Source of the DNA: Acidimicrobiia bacterium
GTDB taxonomy: Bacteria > Actinomycetota > Acidimicrobiia > Spongiisociales > ZC4RG35
Direction of reading: 5' to 3'
DNA: 41,060 nt
Assembly: GCA_025928935.1 (NCBI GenBank)
Contig: JAICNB010000025.1
Location: forward strand, 1-41,060
Part shown: piece after piece, positions 16,987 to 25,054 of the stretch
How positions within the stretch are numbered: the stretch's first letter is position 1
Layout: each line of letters starts with the position of its first letter
Position numbers and translations under genes: made by a program
The notes under the pieces: model-generated
Databases searched by the model: none
The model's input: the letters and a program-made list of their open reading frames with translations, nothing else
Told to the model about the DNA's origin: nothing

Positions 16987-18437
16987 CTGCGATCCTGCAA
17001 GAGCTGAAGGAGCGGGGTAAGACCGGTCTCTACATCGGTGGTGACTGGTTCTCGGGGAACGGCGAGCTGCCGGTCGTCGACCCTGCTACCGAAGAAGTAC
17101 TGATCGACGTGGGGCTGGCGGAGGCAAGCCACGCTGCCGATGCGGTCGACGCCGCGGCCGACGCCCTCGGCCCGTGGTCGGAGACCCCGCCTCGTGACCG
17201 GGCGGAGATACTTCGCCGGACCTTCGAGGCGATGCGAGCCCGCGAGGAGGACCTGGCGGAGCTGATCGTCCTGGAGAATGGCAAGGCCTTCCCGGATGCA
17301 CTGGGTGAGGTGCGCTACGCGGCCGAGTTCTTTCGCTGGTTCTCCGAGGAGACGTCCCGAATCGGGGGCGAAGTTCGTCTGGCCCCAGCCGGGGACAAGC
17401 GGATCATGACCGTCCGCCAACCGGTGGGCGTGAGCGTTCTCATCACACCCTGGAACTTCCCCGCCGCGATGGCGACACGCAAGATCGGGCCCGCGCTGGC
17501 TGCCGGCTGCACAGTGATCCTCAAGCCTGCCTCCGACACCCCCCTGACGACCCTGGCGGTGGTCCATCTCATGGAAGAGGCGGGTCTGCCACCGGGGGTG
17601 GTCAACGTGGTGGTGGCCAAGGGCTCGTCCGGCGTCATCGAGCAGATGCTCCACGACTCACGGGTGCGAAAGATCTCCATCACCGGGTCGACCGAATTGG
17701 GCCAGACCCTGCTCCGGGTGGCCGCCGATCAGGTGCTCAACGTGTCGATGGAGCTGGGCGGCAACGCCCCATTCATCGTGTTCGACGACGCCGATCTCGA
17801 CGCGGCGTTGGAAGGGGCGATGGTGGCCAAGATGCGCAATGCCGGCGAGGCATGCACCGCGGCCAACCGGTTCTTGGTTCATTCCGCCGTGGCCCGCGAG
17901 TTCACCTCGATGCTCGCCGGTGCGATGGGCGCGATGAAGCTCGGGCCGGGGATCGACCGCACCAACCAGGTCGGACCGATGATCAACGAGCGGTCTCGTG
18001 ACGACATCGCCCAGCTGGTGCAGTCGGCGGTGGACTCGGGGGCCAGTGTCGCGGTGGGCGCCTCGATCCCGGATCGGAAGGGCTACTTCTACCAGCCCAC
18101 CGTTCTCTCCGACGTCTCTCCAGATGCCGACATCCTCGATCAGGAGATATTCGGCCCGGTGGCGCCGATCGTCACCTTCGACACCGACGATGAGGCGATT
18201 GCCATGGCCAACGACACGGTGCATGGCCTGATATCGTATCTCTACACGAGGGACCTGTCCCGTGGCCTGAGGACCGCCGAGGCGATCGAGTCGGGCATGG
18301 TCGGTCTGAACCGTGGCCTGGTCTCCGATCCGGCTGCTCCCTTCGGCGGGGTCAAGCAGTCCGGGATCGGCCGCGAAGGCAGCCACGAGGGCATCGAGGA
18401 GTTCCTCGAGACCAAATACATCGCCACCAGCTGGTGA
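16983..18437 (+). CDS. aldehyde dehydrogenase, succinate-semialdehyde dehydrogenase type
   Basis: The 484-residue protein is an NAD(P)-dependent aldehyde dehydrogenase of the GabD type. It shows PWNFPAAMATRKIGPALAAGCTVILKPA for cofactor binding, general-base Glu257 in MELGGNAPFIVFDDAD, catalytic Cys291 in NAGEACTAANR, and the closing GRLVSDPAAPFGGVKQSG-like block seen in GabD. Succinate semialdehyde is the most likely substrate. That compound is the last aldehyde of the homoprotocatechuate meta pathway as well as of the GABA route, so it fits the neighbouring HpaE- and HpaD-like genes. The first four bases overlap the ADC-fold gene (ATGA). The gene is convergent with the second dehydrogenase, with a hairpin between them. 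Length and motifs are complete. Confidence 0.9.
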   Translation: MTAILQELKERGKTGLYIGGDWFSGNGELPVVDPATEEVLIDVGLAEASHAADAVDAAADALGPWSETPPRDRAEILRRTFEAMRAREEDLAELIVLENGKAFPDALGEVRYAAEFFRWFSEETSRIGGEVRLAPAGDKRIMTVRQPVGVSVLITPWNFPAAMATRKIGPALAAGCTVILKPASDTPLTTLAVVHLMEEAGLPPGVVNVVVAKGSSGVIEQMLHDSRVRKISITGSTELGQTLLRVAADQVLNVSMELGGNAPFIVFDDADLDAALEGAMVAKMRNAGEACTAANRFLVHSAVAREFTSMLAGAMGAMKLGPGIDRTNQVGPMINERSRDDIAQLVQSAVDSGASVAVGASIPDRKGYFYQPTVLSDVSPDADILDQEIFGPVAPIVTFDTDDEAIAMANDTVHGLISYLYTRDLSRGLRTAEAIESGMVGLNRGLVSDPAAPFGGVKQSGIGREGSHEGIEEFLETKYIATSW

Positions 18438-18449
18438 TCTCTATTTCCA

Positions 18450-18486
18450 CGAGGATCTACTGCGCTTCAAGTTGCGCCAATCCTCG
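18450..18486. terminator. hairpin between two convergent aldehyde dehydrogenase genes
   Basis: A 7-bp inverted repeat, CGAGGAT (18450-18456) and ATCCTCG (18480-18486), brackets an inner GCGC/GCGC pair. It lies in the 57-bp gap between stops at 18437 and 18495. Both flanks lack long T runs, so a bidirectional terminator is the best guess, not a certainty. Confidence 0.45.
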
Positions 18487-18494
18487 CGGGAGGG

Positions 18495-19958
18495 TCAGGT
18501 GACCGTTCCCTGACCGACCTGGACGGTCTTCAGGTCCGAGTGGAAATCGAGGGCGTAGTCGCCGCCTTCACGACCGATGCCTGAGATGCCGATGCCGCCG
18601 AATGGAGCGGTGAGGTCGCGAACAAGGTAGGTGTTGACCCAGATCGTCCCGGCACGAATCCCCCTACCGACCCGTTCGGCGCGCTCCTCGCTGCCGGTGT
18701 AGACGATCCCCGACAGCCCATAGGAGGTCGAGTTGCCCAGGGCGATGGCTGCCTCCTCATCGGTGAAGGTCTGATAGGTGAGGACCGGGCCGAACACTTC
18801 CCTCTGAACGATCTCGGAGTCGTTGTCCACCGGCTCTATCAGGGTCGGCTCGTACCAGAGGCCGTCTTGCTTCCACCGCTCTCCACCCCGGATCACCCGG
18901 TCGCCATGATGGCGGGCCCTCTCGACGAACCCCTCGACCCGAGCCAGGTGGTCGGGATGGATCAGGGGCCCCACTGTCGTCCGCGGGTCCCGGCTGTCTC
19001 CGAGGATGTGGGCATCGGTGTGCCGGTTGAACAGCTCCAGGAAGTCGGTCGAGACGCTCTCCTCCACCAGGAGCCGGGTGCCGGCCAGACAAGTCTGACC
19101 GGCATCGTCGTATTGGCCGGCGGCCCGGCGCGCCGCCGAGTCGAGATCCGAGTCGGCGAAAACCAGCAGAGGGCCCTTCCCCCCCAGCTCGGCGGTGAAG
19201 GGGACGATGTTCCTCGCCGCCGCCTGGCCGATGTGGCGCGCCGTCTCGGGTGACCCGGTGAACGAGATTCGACGCACCCGGCGATCAGAGACCAGAGCCG
19301 CACCCACCTCGTCGCCGTGGCCCTGGACGATGTTGAGGACACCGGGTGGGATGCCGGCATCGTGCGCCAGGTCGGCCAGCAGCGACGCGGACAGAGGCGC
19401 CCATTCGGCAGGCTTGAGGATGACCGCGTTGCCCGCGGCCAGGGCCGGGGCCAGCTTCCAGGTCGAGAGGAGCCAGGGGGCGTTCCATGGCGTGATGATC
19501 ACGGCCGGCCCTGCCGGCATGCGCTCGACATGGTTGTCGGTGCCTTTCGACGACCACCTTCGCTCCTGGTGGGAGACGGCCAGCTCGGCGTAGTTGCGGA
19601 AGTTCTCCGCGCCGCGATGGATCACCCTGGCCTCGAGGCTCTCCAGCAGCATCGCCATGTCGGCACACTCGACGCGGGCCACCATCTCGATGTTCTCGTC
19701 GATCGAATCAGCCAGGCGGAACAGAGGCTCGGCACGCTCCTTCGGGGTCAAAGAGGCCCAGCCGGGGAAGGCGTCCGCAGCCGCGGTCACGGCCAGGTCA
19801 GCAGTGAGAGCGTCGCCACGGGCCACGTCGGCCAGGTGCCAGTCCCAGTCGAGGGGAGAGCGCACCTCGAAGGTGACGTGTGACGACAGACGTCTGCCCC
19901 CGATGTAGTGATCGGGGGACACCGCGGTGTCGGAGATCTCGGCTCGGGCTGACGGCAT
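18495..19958 (-). CDS. aldehyde dehydrogenase, HpaE-like (5-carboxymethyl-2-hydroxymuconate semialdehyde dehydrogenase type)
   Basis: The 487-residue protein is an NAD(P)-dependent aldehyde dehydrogenase. The cofactor region reads TPWNAPWLLSTWKLAPALAAGNAVILKPAEW, which is very close to the HpaE-type pattern. General base Glu257 is in TAELGGKGPLLVF and catalytic Cys290 in DAGQTCLAGTR. HpaE oxidises the semialdehyde made when homoprotocatechuate is cleaved by HpaD. An HpaD-type dioxygenase and a MarR regulator are next to it, and the intergenic gap to the regulator is only 34 bp, so co-regulation is likely. Other hydroxymuconic or betaine-type aldehydes remain possible. The start is ATG 19958 (MPSARAEISD); upstream residues from 20111 would overlap the divergent gene. 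Confidence 0.82.
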   Translation of the reverse strand: MPSARAEISDTAVSPDHYIGGRRLSSHVTFEVRSPLDWDWHLADVARGDALTADLAVTAAADAFPGWASLTPKERAEPLFRLADSIDENIEMVARVECADMAMLLESLEARVIHRGAENFRNYAELAVSHQERRWSSKGTDNHVERMPAGPAVIITPWNAPWLLSTWKLAPALAAGNAVILKPAEWAPLSASLLADLAHDAGIPPGVLNIVQGHGDEVGAALVSDRRVRRISFTGSPETARHIGQAAARNIVPFTAELGGKGPLLVFADSDLDSAARRAAGQYDDAGQTCLAGTRLLVEESVSTDFLELFNRHTDAHILGDSRDPRTTVGPLIHPDHLARVEGFVERARHHGDRVIRGGERWKQDGLWYEPTLIEPVDNDSEIVQREVFGPVLTYQTFTDEEAAIALGNSTSYGLSGIVYTGSEERAERVGRGIRAGTIWVNTYLVRDLTAPFGGIGISGIGREGGDYALDFHSDLKTVQVGQGTVT

Positions 19959-19992
19959 GGGATCGTTCGCTACCCAAGGATATGCTGGCCCC

Positions 19993-20544
19993 ATGCCCAG
20001 GCCTTTGCACGACCATGACGACGACGTGGTGTTGGAGGCCGAACGGGATATCAGGTCGCGGCTCGGGGGGCGCCATCTCGACTTCGAGTCGATGCTCGCC
20101 GTCTCCAACATCTATCGGGCGGCCAATGCGGTGCGCAACCGGATGGAGAGGGAGGTCCTGGGGCCTTCCGACTTGACCTGGGGTGGTTTCACCATTCTCT
20201 TCGTCCTCTGGGTATGGGGCGATCGGGAGACATCCCAGCTGGCCGAGGACTGCGGCCTGGCCAAGGGGACCCTCACCGGGATGCTGCAGACCCTGGAGAA
20301 ACGCAAGCTGGTGGCCAGGTCGAAGCACGAGACAGACGGGCGCCGAGTGGTGGTGACCCTCGGTAGGGCGGGGAGGGACAAGATCGAGTCGGTGTTCCCT
20401 GAATTCAACCGCTACGAGGCCAAGTTCACCTCTGACCTCAGCCCTGAGGAGCGACTGCAGCTGGCCCGACTCCTTCGCAAGGTCACAGCCACCGCCGATG
20501 GGGTGCCCCTGGTCTCCGGCCGGGCGTCACCTAGGATTCGTTAG
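19993..20544 (+). CDS. MarR-family transcriptional regulator
   Basis: The 183-residue protein has a MarR winged-helix domain. The N-terminal dimerisation helix (ESMLAVSNIYRAANAVRNRMERE) is followed by the DNA-recognition helices (SQLAEDCGLAKGTLTGMLQTLEKRKLV) and a wing (RSKHETDGRRVVVTL). MarR proteins typically repress aromatic-catabolism or efflux genes until a phenolic ligand binds. Because it sits between an HpaE-like gene on the other strand (34-bp divergent gap) and an HpaD-like gene 26 bp downstream, it is best viewed as an HpaR-type local regulator. I could not pick out a convincing palindromic operator in the gap. The start at ATG 19993 (MPRPLHDHDDD) avoids overlap with the divergent gene. 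Confidence 0.88.
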   Translation: MPRPLHDHDDDVVLEAERDIRSRLGGRHLDFESMLAVSNIYRAANAVRNRMEREVLGPSDLTWGGFTILFVLWVWGDRETSQLAEDCGLAKGTLTGMLQTLEKRKLVARSKHETDGRRVVVTLGRAGRDKIESVFPEFNRYEAKFTSDLSPEERLQLARLLRKVTATADGVPLVSGRASPRIR

Positions 20545-20559
20545 CTACCGAACCACCCC

Positions 20560-20565
20560 AGGAGG
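20560..20565 (+). promoter_or_regulatory. ribosome-binding site of the dioxygenase gene
   Basis: AGGAGG occurs 5 nt before ATG 20571, a strong Shine-Dalgarno sequence in the 26-bp gap after the MarR gene. It fixes the start of the extradiol dioxygenase. Confidence 0.7.
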
Positions 20566-20570
20566 ATGCG

Positions 20571-21446
20571 ATGGGCGAGATCGTCGGCGCGGGGCTTCTC
20601 AGCCACGCCCCCACCATCATGTTCGATGAGGCGGCCCGGCGGGAGATAAACGACGGCAAGGAGATCAGCCTCGTGCCCGGTCTCATTCGTCTTCGCAGCG
20701 AGGTGCTCGACCGGCTACGCCCCGACACGATCGTCATCATCGACTCCCACTGGGAGACGACCGTGGAGCACGTCTTGGCGGCCCAGGCGAGACGTCACGG
20801 GGTTTTCACCTCCTCCGAGCTGCCCCGGGGGATGGCCCAGATCCCATACGATTTCCCGGGCGACCCGGAGCTGGCCGTGTTGGCCGCGACGCTGGGCCAG
20901 GAGTTGGGCACGCCGACGCATGCCTCGGAGGATGACCACCTTCCCGTCTACTACGCCACGATCAATCTCCTTCACTATCTCCGTGACGATGAGAACGTGG
21001 TCTCCGTGTCTCTCGTCCAGACCGGCGAGACCGACGATTTCATGACGATGGGGGAGGCGATCGGTGAGGCGATATCACGGCTCGACCGTCGGGCGGTGGT
21101 CATCGCCTCGGGTGGCATGAGCCACACCTTCTGGCCCCTCAAAGAGATCAGCAAGCACGAGGCATCCGACCCCATCCACATCGTGACCCCCGAGGCCAGG
21201 GCCGCCGACGAGGAGCGACTCGAGTGGATGAGGGCCGGTGACCATGCCCGGATCGTCGACACCATGGAGGAGTACTTCGAGCACTCGCCGGAGGGGGACT
21301 TCGGCCACTATCTGATGATGCTCGGTGCGATCGGCGGCCCCGAGTGCACAGCCACCGGCGAGCTCTTCTCCGACTACGAGAACGCCACCGGCACCGGCCA
21401 GGTCCATGTCTGGTTCGAACGCCCGGCGGGTGGTTGGATCGCCTGA
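20571..21446 (+). CDS. class III extradiol dioxygenase, 3,4-dihydroxyphenylacetate 2,3-dioxygenase (HpaD) type
   Basis: The 291-residue protein is a LigB-superfamily Fe(II) ring-cleaving dioxygenase. Conserved histidines are His12 in the GLLSHAPT motif and His60 in IIDSHWETT (the likely iron ligands), His123 in EDDHLPVYYATINLL, and His185 in ASGGMSHTFWPL. The length and the PYDFPGDPELA segment match 3,4-dihydroxyphenylacetate (homoprotocatechuate) 2,3-dioxygenases of the HpaD type, so it should open the ring next to the hydroxyls and yield the semialdehyde used by an HpaE enzyme. It follows the MarR gene with a strong AGGAGG site. The monooxygenase HpaBC, the isomerase, the hydratase and the aldolase are not in the window. 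Gallate or protocatechuate-type substrates cannot be excluded. Confidence 0.85.
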   Translation: MGEIVGAGLLSHAPTIMFDEAARREINDGKEISLVPGLIRLRSEVLDRLRPDTIVIIDSHWETTVEHVLAAQARRHGVFTSSELPRGMAQIPYDFPGDPELAVLAATLGQELGTPTHASEDDHLPVYYATINLLHYLRDDENVVSVSLVQTGETDDFMTMGEAIGEAISRLDRRAVVIASGGMSHTFWPLKEISKHEASDPIHIVTPEARAADEERLEWMRAGDHARIVDTMEEYFEHSPEGDFGHYLMMLGAIGGPECTATGELFSDYENATGTGQVHVWFERPAGGWIA

Positions 21447-21531
21447 TTCCGGGTGGCCGGGTGGGTATGTCACCGTGACCGGGCGGCCTGACACCGCAAC
21501 CGGCGCGGGGCGTGGCACAATCGAAAGCGCC

Positions 21532-23043
21532 GTGAACGAGCCGAGCCGCGATGACCTGGCGCAAGATCTCGACTATCTCGCCTCGTCCCTGGAGGCCCTC
21601 GACCTGGACGGTGGGGCCCTCGACACGCGGATGCTCGCTCGGCGAGACTGGATCGTCCGCACCATCCGCCAGTACCTCATTCCCAGGTTCGAGCACCCTG
21701 CCGCCCCGCTGATAGTCGTTTTCGCCGGCCCCACCGGGGCCGGGAAGTCCACCCTCCTCAACTCGATAACCGGGCAAGATCACACTCTCGCGGGCCCGCT
21801 CAGGCCGACCACCAAGGAGCCGGTGGTGCTGTCTTCGGAGGAGCGGGCAGGCGACTACAGCCAGATCGGGGGCATCAGCTGTGACGTGGTGACCGGGCGT
21901 GCGCCGATCCTCGATGAGCTGATCCTGGTCGACACTCCAGACATCGACAGCACATCGGTCGACCACCGGGGGATGGCGGAGACGATGATCGACAACGCCG
22001 ATGTGATCGTGTACGTCAGCTCGGCGCTCCGGTATTCAGACCTGGTCCCGTGGGAGGTGCTGAGGAGGGCTCGATCGAGGGGGGTCCCCCTCATCCAGGT
22101 CTTGAACAGGATCAGGGCATCGTCCCGGGGCGCCCTGGCCGACTACACATCGATGCTCCGCGCCGGAGGACTGGACGGGAACGTGGTGGCAGTGCAGGAG
22201 CACCACATCGAACCAGGAGCTCAGACGATCTCCTCGCCTGCCATCCAGGTGCTCCGTGACCGTTTGGTCTCGGTGATCGAGGCCCGGCGGGCCGGTGCCG
22301 CTGACGTGGTCCAGTCGGTGCTCGATTCTGCCCTCGACCAGACCCGGGACGTCATCGATGCCGCAGCTGCGTCGGTCGATCATCACCTCCTCCGGCGCTC
22401 GGATGTGCGCGAGCTGCTCGGCGTCGACATGACCCGCATCGGGTCACGCCGTGAGGCGGGCCGGGGACCCGGTGTCGACCTACGGCCTCTGGCCGACCTC
22501 GGCGCACGACGGTTCCGGGGCCGGAGGGCGATCAAGCGCCGGGCGCCTTCTCCTGCCGAGGTGACCCGCAGCATCGAGATCTTCGACGAGGCCGTGATCG
22601 CGGCCGTCGATTCCGACCTTCGGCATCAGATCCATGCAGGGGACCTCATCCAGGGAGAGGAGCGAAGACAGCTCCTCGCTGATGCGCATCTGGCGACGCG
22701 CGCCGCCATCAGCGGATGGCGCGGGGATCTGCTCGAGATCCCGGCGGTGGCGTCATCCATCGACCCGCCCCTCGTGTCCCTACTGCTAGGGGTGTCCTGT
22801 TTCGCAGACCCGGAGCCGGCTCTCATCGAGGTCGTGCGGCTCCTGGCCACCGGTCTCGACCTCCCCGGGGACTCGGCCTTCGCCGCGGGGATGCTCACGG
22901 AGCGTCTCGGCCACGTGTACGTCGCGGCCGAGAACCGCGTCAACACCCGGCTGTCGGGAGCGGTGGCGACGCGCCGCTCCATCGACCGGGTGAAGGCGCA
23001 CCGATGGGCGGTCGTAGCCCGGTCGTCGTTCGCGAATGCATGA
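21532..23043 (+). CDS. dynamin-like/YfjP-like GTPase, first of a tandem pair
   Basis: The 503-residue protein has one P-loop GTPase domain (about residues 60-260) followed by an all-helical C-terminal half. G1 is GPTGAGKS (66-73), a threonine for G2 is in RPTTKE, and G3 is DTPDID (134-139). The G4 site reads LNRIR (191-195), so the usual NKxD aspartate seems absent and guanine specificity may be weakened. The Arg-rich stretch near residues 315-345 could touch acidic lipid. Dynamin-like pairs (for example DynA/DynB in Streptomyces) act in membrane remodelling; here no clear membrane segment is seen. The start is GTG 21532. It overlaps the second GTPase by 8 bp and begins 85 bp after the dioxygenase, which marks a new unit. 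Confidence 0.8.
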   Translation: MNEPSRDDLAQDLDYLASSLEALDLDGGALDTRMLARRDWIVRTIRQYLIPRFEHPAAPLIVVFAGPTGAGKSTLLNSITGQDHTLAGPLRPTTKEPVVLSSEERAGDYSQIGGISCDVVTGRAPILDELILVDTPDIDSTSVDHRGMAETMIDNADVIVYVSSALRYSDLVPWEVLRRARSRGVPLIQVLNRIRASSRGALADYTSMLRAGGLDGNVVAVQEHHIEPGAQTISSPAIQVLRDRLVSVIEARRAGAADVVQSVLDSALDQTRDVIDAAAASVDHHLLRRSDVRELLGVDMTRIGSRREAGRGPGVDLRPLADLGARRFRGRRAIKRRAPSPAEVTRSIEIFDEAVIAAVDSDLRHQIHAGDLIQGEERRQLLADAHLATRAAISGWRGDLLEIPAVASSIDPPLVSLLLGVSCFADPEPALIEVVRLLATGLDLPGDSAFAAGMLTERLGHVYVAAENRVNTRLSGAVATRRSIDRVKAHRWAVVARSSFANA

Positions 23044-24250
23044 CTCGCTGGTCGGCCTTCTCGACAAGGCCGATGCCGCGCTGGCCCATTCGGCCGGCGT
23101 CCTCGATCCCGAGGTCGTCGAGTCGCTGGCTCTGCGGGCCGGGAACACGAGGGCCAGGCTGTCATACCCGGAATGGATCGTCGTGGCTGCCCTGGCCGGC
23201 GGAACCGGCTCGGGCAAGTCGAGCCTGCTCAATGCGTTCGCAGGGGAGGACGTGGCCCTCACCGGGGCCATCCGGCCCATGACCTCGACCCCGCTCGCTC
23301 TGGTTCCGGAGCGGGCAGAGACGATGCTGGGTGGCTTTCTGGACGAGCTCGGGATCCCCGATCGCGTCCTGCACCGCGGGCCTGAGTGGCTCTGCCTCAT
23401 CGACCTCCCCGACAACGACAGCGTCGAGGTCTCACACCGTCACACTGTCGACGCGATCCTGCCCCTTGTCGACGTCGTGGCCTGGGTCACGGACCCGGAG
23501 AAATACAGGGACGCTTCCCTCCATCACGGTTACGTGGAGCGGCTGGCTCGATACCAGGAGCAATTCCTGTTCGTGCTCAACCAGACCGACCGGCTCAGCC
23601 AGGGCGATGTCGACGGGGTGGCGGCCGACTTCAGGGAGGCACTCGAACAGGACGGGATCTCCGCCCCTGAGATCGTGCTGATGGCCGCCGACCCCGTGGC
23701 CGGGCCGCCGGTGGGGATCGAGGCCTTCGTCGACTCGCTCGATGCCGCATTGGATCGGCGCCGGGTGGTGCAACGCAAGGCTCTGGCCGACCTGGCCGGG
23801 GTCGCTTCCGAGATGGTCCGATCTTCCTCGGACGCCCGAGCCGCCGACTTCGAGAGCGAATGGGCCGCACAGGTCTCCTCGGCTGTGGCGCTTGCCCTGG
23901 AGGGAAAGGCGGCGGGCGGCGCCCATGACCTCGCCGAGTACATATCCCGACTCGCCGCCGAGATGGGCGGTGAGACCGAGAATCGACTCCTCGACCTCGC
24001 CGTGGCAAGCCACAACACGTTCCTACGCTGTGTCGAATCGGGCGTTCCCGGCCCACCGCGGACGTCGTGGCTGCGTTGGCGCCGGGGCCGAGAGGCGCGG
24101 CCGATGGACGTGTCCTCACTGACCTCTGCGGTCGACATCGAGATCGGCGACGCCGTACGCGAGCTCCTGGTTCGGCGTGGCCGTGCTCATGCCGCAATCA
24201 CCGACCTCGCCCTCGCCCTGGAGGGATTGAGGGAAAGGCCGGTTAACTAG
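23036..24250 (+). CDS. dynamin-like/YfjP-like GTPase, second of a tandem pair
   Basis: The 404-residue partner has a P-loop GTPase domain with G1 AGGTGSGKS (54-62), G3 DLPDND (123-128) and G4 LNQTD (181-185), the last closer to NKxD than in its neighbour. The C-terminal half is helical and Ala-rich, ending in a basic, Arg-rich segment before a short helix. Its start overlaps the end of the first GTPase by 8 bp, so they are translated together and probably form a heteromeric pair. A mechanosensitive channel gene follows after 12 bp. The biochemical role is unknown; membrane or envelope maintenance is inferred only from the family and the neighbour. Confidence 0.8.
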   Translation: MHDSLVGLLDKADAALAHSAGVLDPEVVESLALRAGNTRARLSYPEWIVVAALAGGTGSGKSSLLNAFAGEDVALTGAIRPMTSTPLALVPERAETMLGGFLDELGIPDRVLHRGPEWLCLIDLPDNDSVEVSHRHTVDAILPLVDVVAWVTDPEKYRDASLHHGYVERLARYQEQFLFVLNQTDRLSQGDVDGVAADFREALEQDGISAPEIVLMAADPVAGPPVGIEAFVDSLDAALDRRRVVQRKALADLAGVASEMVRSSSDARAADFESEWAAQVSSAVALALEGKAAGGAHDLAEYISRLAAEMGGETENRLLDLAVASHNTFLRCVESGVPGPPRTSWLRWRRGREARPMDVSSLTSAVDIEIGDAVRELLVRRGRAHAAITDLALALEGLRERPVN

Positions 24251-24262
24251 CCTCGATCGCGC

Positions 24263-25054
24263 ATGGAGGAGATCGCCCCAAACCCGTGGCTGGCGACCGG
24301 GATCGCGGTCGGTTCGGGCGTGGTTCTCTATCTGATCCTGGCCGGGGCCGGAGCCCGTTTTGCCGATCGTATCGGCCGGCAAGCCCCCGATTCGGCGGCG
24401 CGGGTGGCGACGCTCTGGGCCACGGTGAGGCGACTGGTGCTGGTCGTCATCGTGATCCTGCTGGTGCTAATCGTCGTCGACATATGGGGCCTCAACATGA
24501 CGCCCTTCCTCGCGGTGGGCGCTGCGATCGGCGCCGGCCTCGGCTTCGGGGCACAGAACCTGGTGCGAGACGTGATCGCGGGATTCTTCATCCTGGCCGA
24601 AGACCAGTACCGGATCGGTGACACCGTCACCATCGCCAACACGACCGGGAAGGTCGAGGACATCCAGTTCCGCGTGACGGTCCTCCGTGACGGCGAGGGG
24701 AACGTCCACTTCGTGCCGAATGGGCAGATCATCGTGACCTCCAATCTGACCAGCCTCTATGCATCACCAGCCATAGACGTGAGGGTCGACTACAAGACCG
24801 ACCTGGGCCGGGCGATGGACGTGATGCTCGACGAGTTGGCCCGCATGTCCGCGGACGAGGAATGGTCCGATCACATCACCAAGGACCCCGAAATGCTGGG
24901 TGTCCAGGACCTGGTGGGCGCAGGTGTGCTGCTGCGCGCCCGTCTCACCACGATTGCCGACCACCGTTGGTCGGTGCAGAGAGAGGCACTTCGCAGGGTC
25001 AAGAACCGGTTTGCCGCCGAGGGCATCGAGATGGTCACTCAGGTGAGGGGCTGA
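24263..25054 (+). CDS. MscS-family mechanosensitive ion channel
   Basis: The 263-residue protein has three membrane helices (about 11-31, 50-75 and 80-115). The third has the pore-lining Gly/Ala pattern AVGAAIGAGLGFGAQNLVRD typical of MscS TM3. After it come the MscS beta domain (GDTVTIANTTGKVEDIQFRVTVLRD, then VPNGQIIVTSNLT) and a C-terminal alpha/beta domain. It should open under membrane tension to release solutes during osmotic downshock. It lies 12 bp downstream of two overlapping GTPases, so the three are probably one operon. The gene ends in a 16-bp overlap with the convergent lipid-kinase gene. The length is close to that of minimal MscS. Confidence 0.93.
   Translation: MEEIAPNPWLATGIAVGSGVVLYLILAGAGARFADRIGRQAPDSAARVATLWATVRRLVLVVIVILLVLIVVDIWGLNMTPFLAVGAAIGAGLGFGAQNLVRDVIAGFFILAEDQYRIGDTVTIANTTGKVEDIQFRVTVLRDGEGNVHFVPNGQIIVTSNLTSLYASPAIDVRVDYKTDLGRAMDVMLDELARMSADEEWSDHITKDPEMLGVQDLVGAGVLLRARLTTIADHRWSVQREALRRVKNRFAAEGIEMVTQVRG

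Noticed and set aside
19959-19992. Palindromic MarR operator between the HpaE-like and MarR genes
   Set aside because: Only a short TGGG/CCCA match exists in the gap; it is too weak to list.
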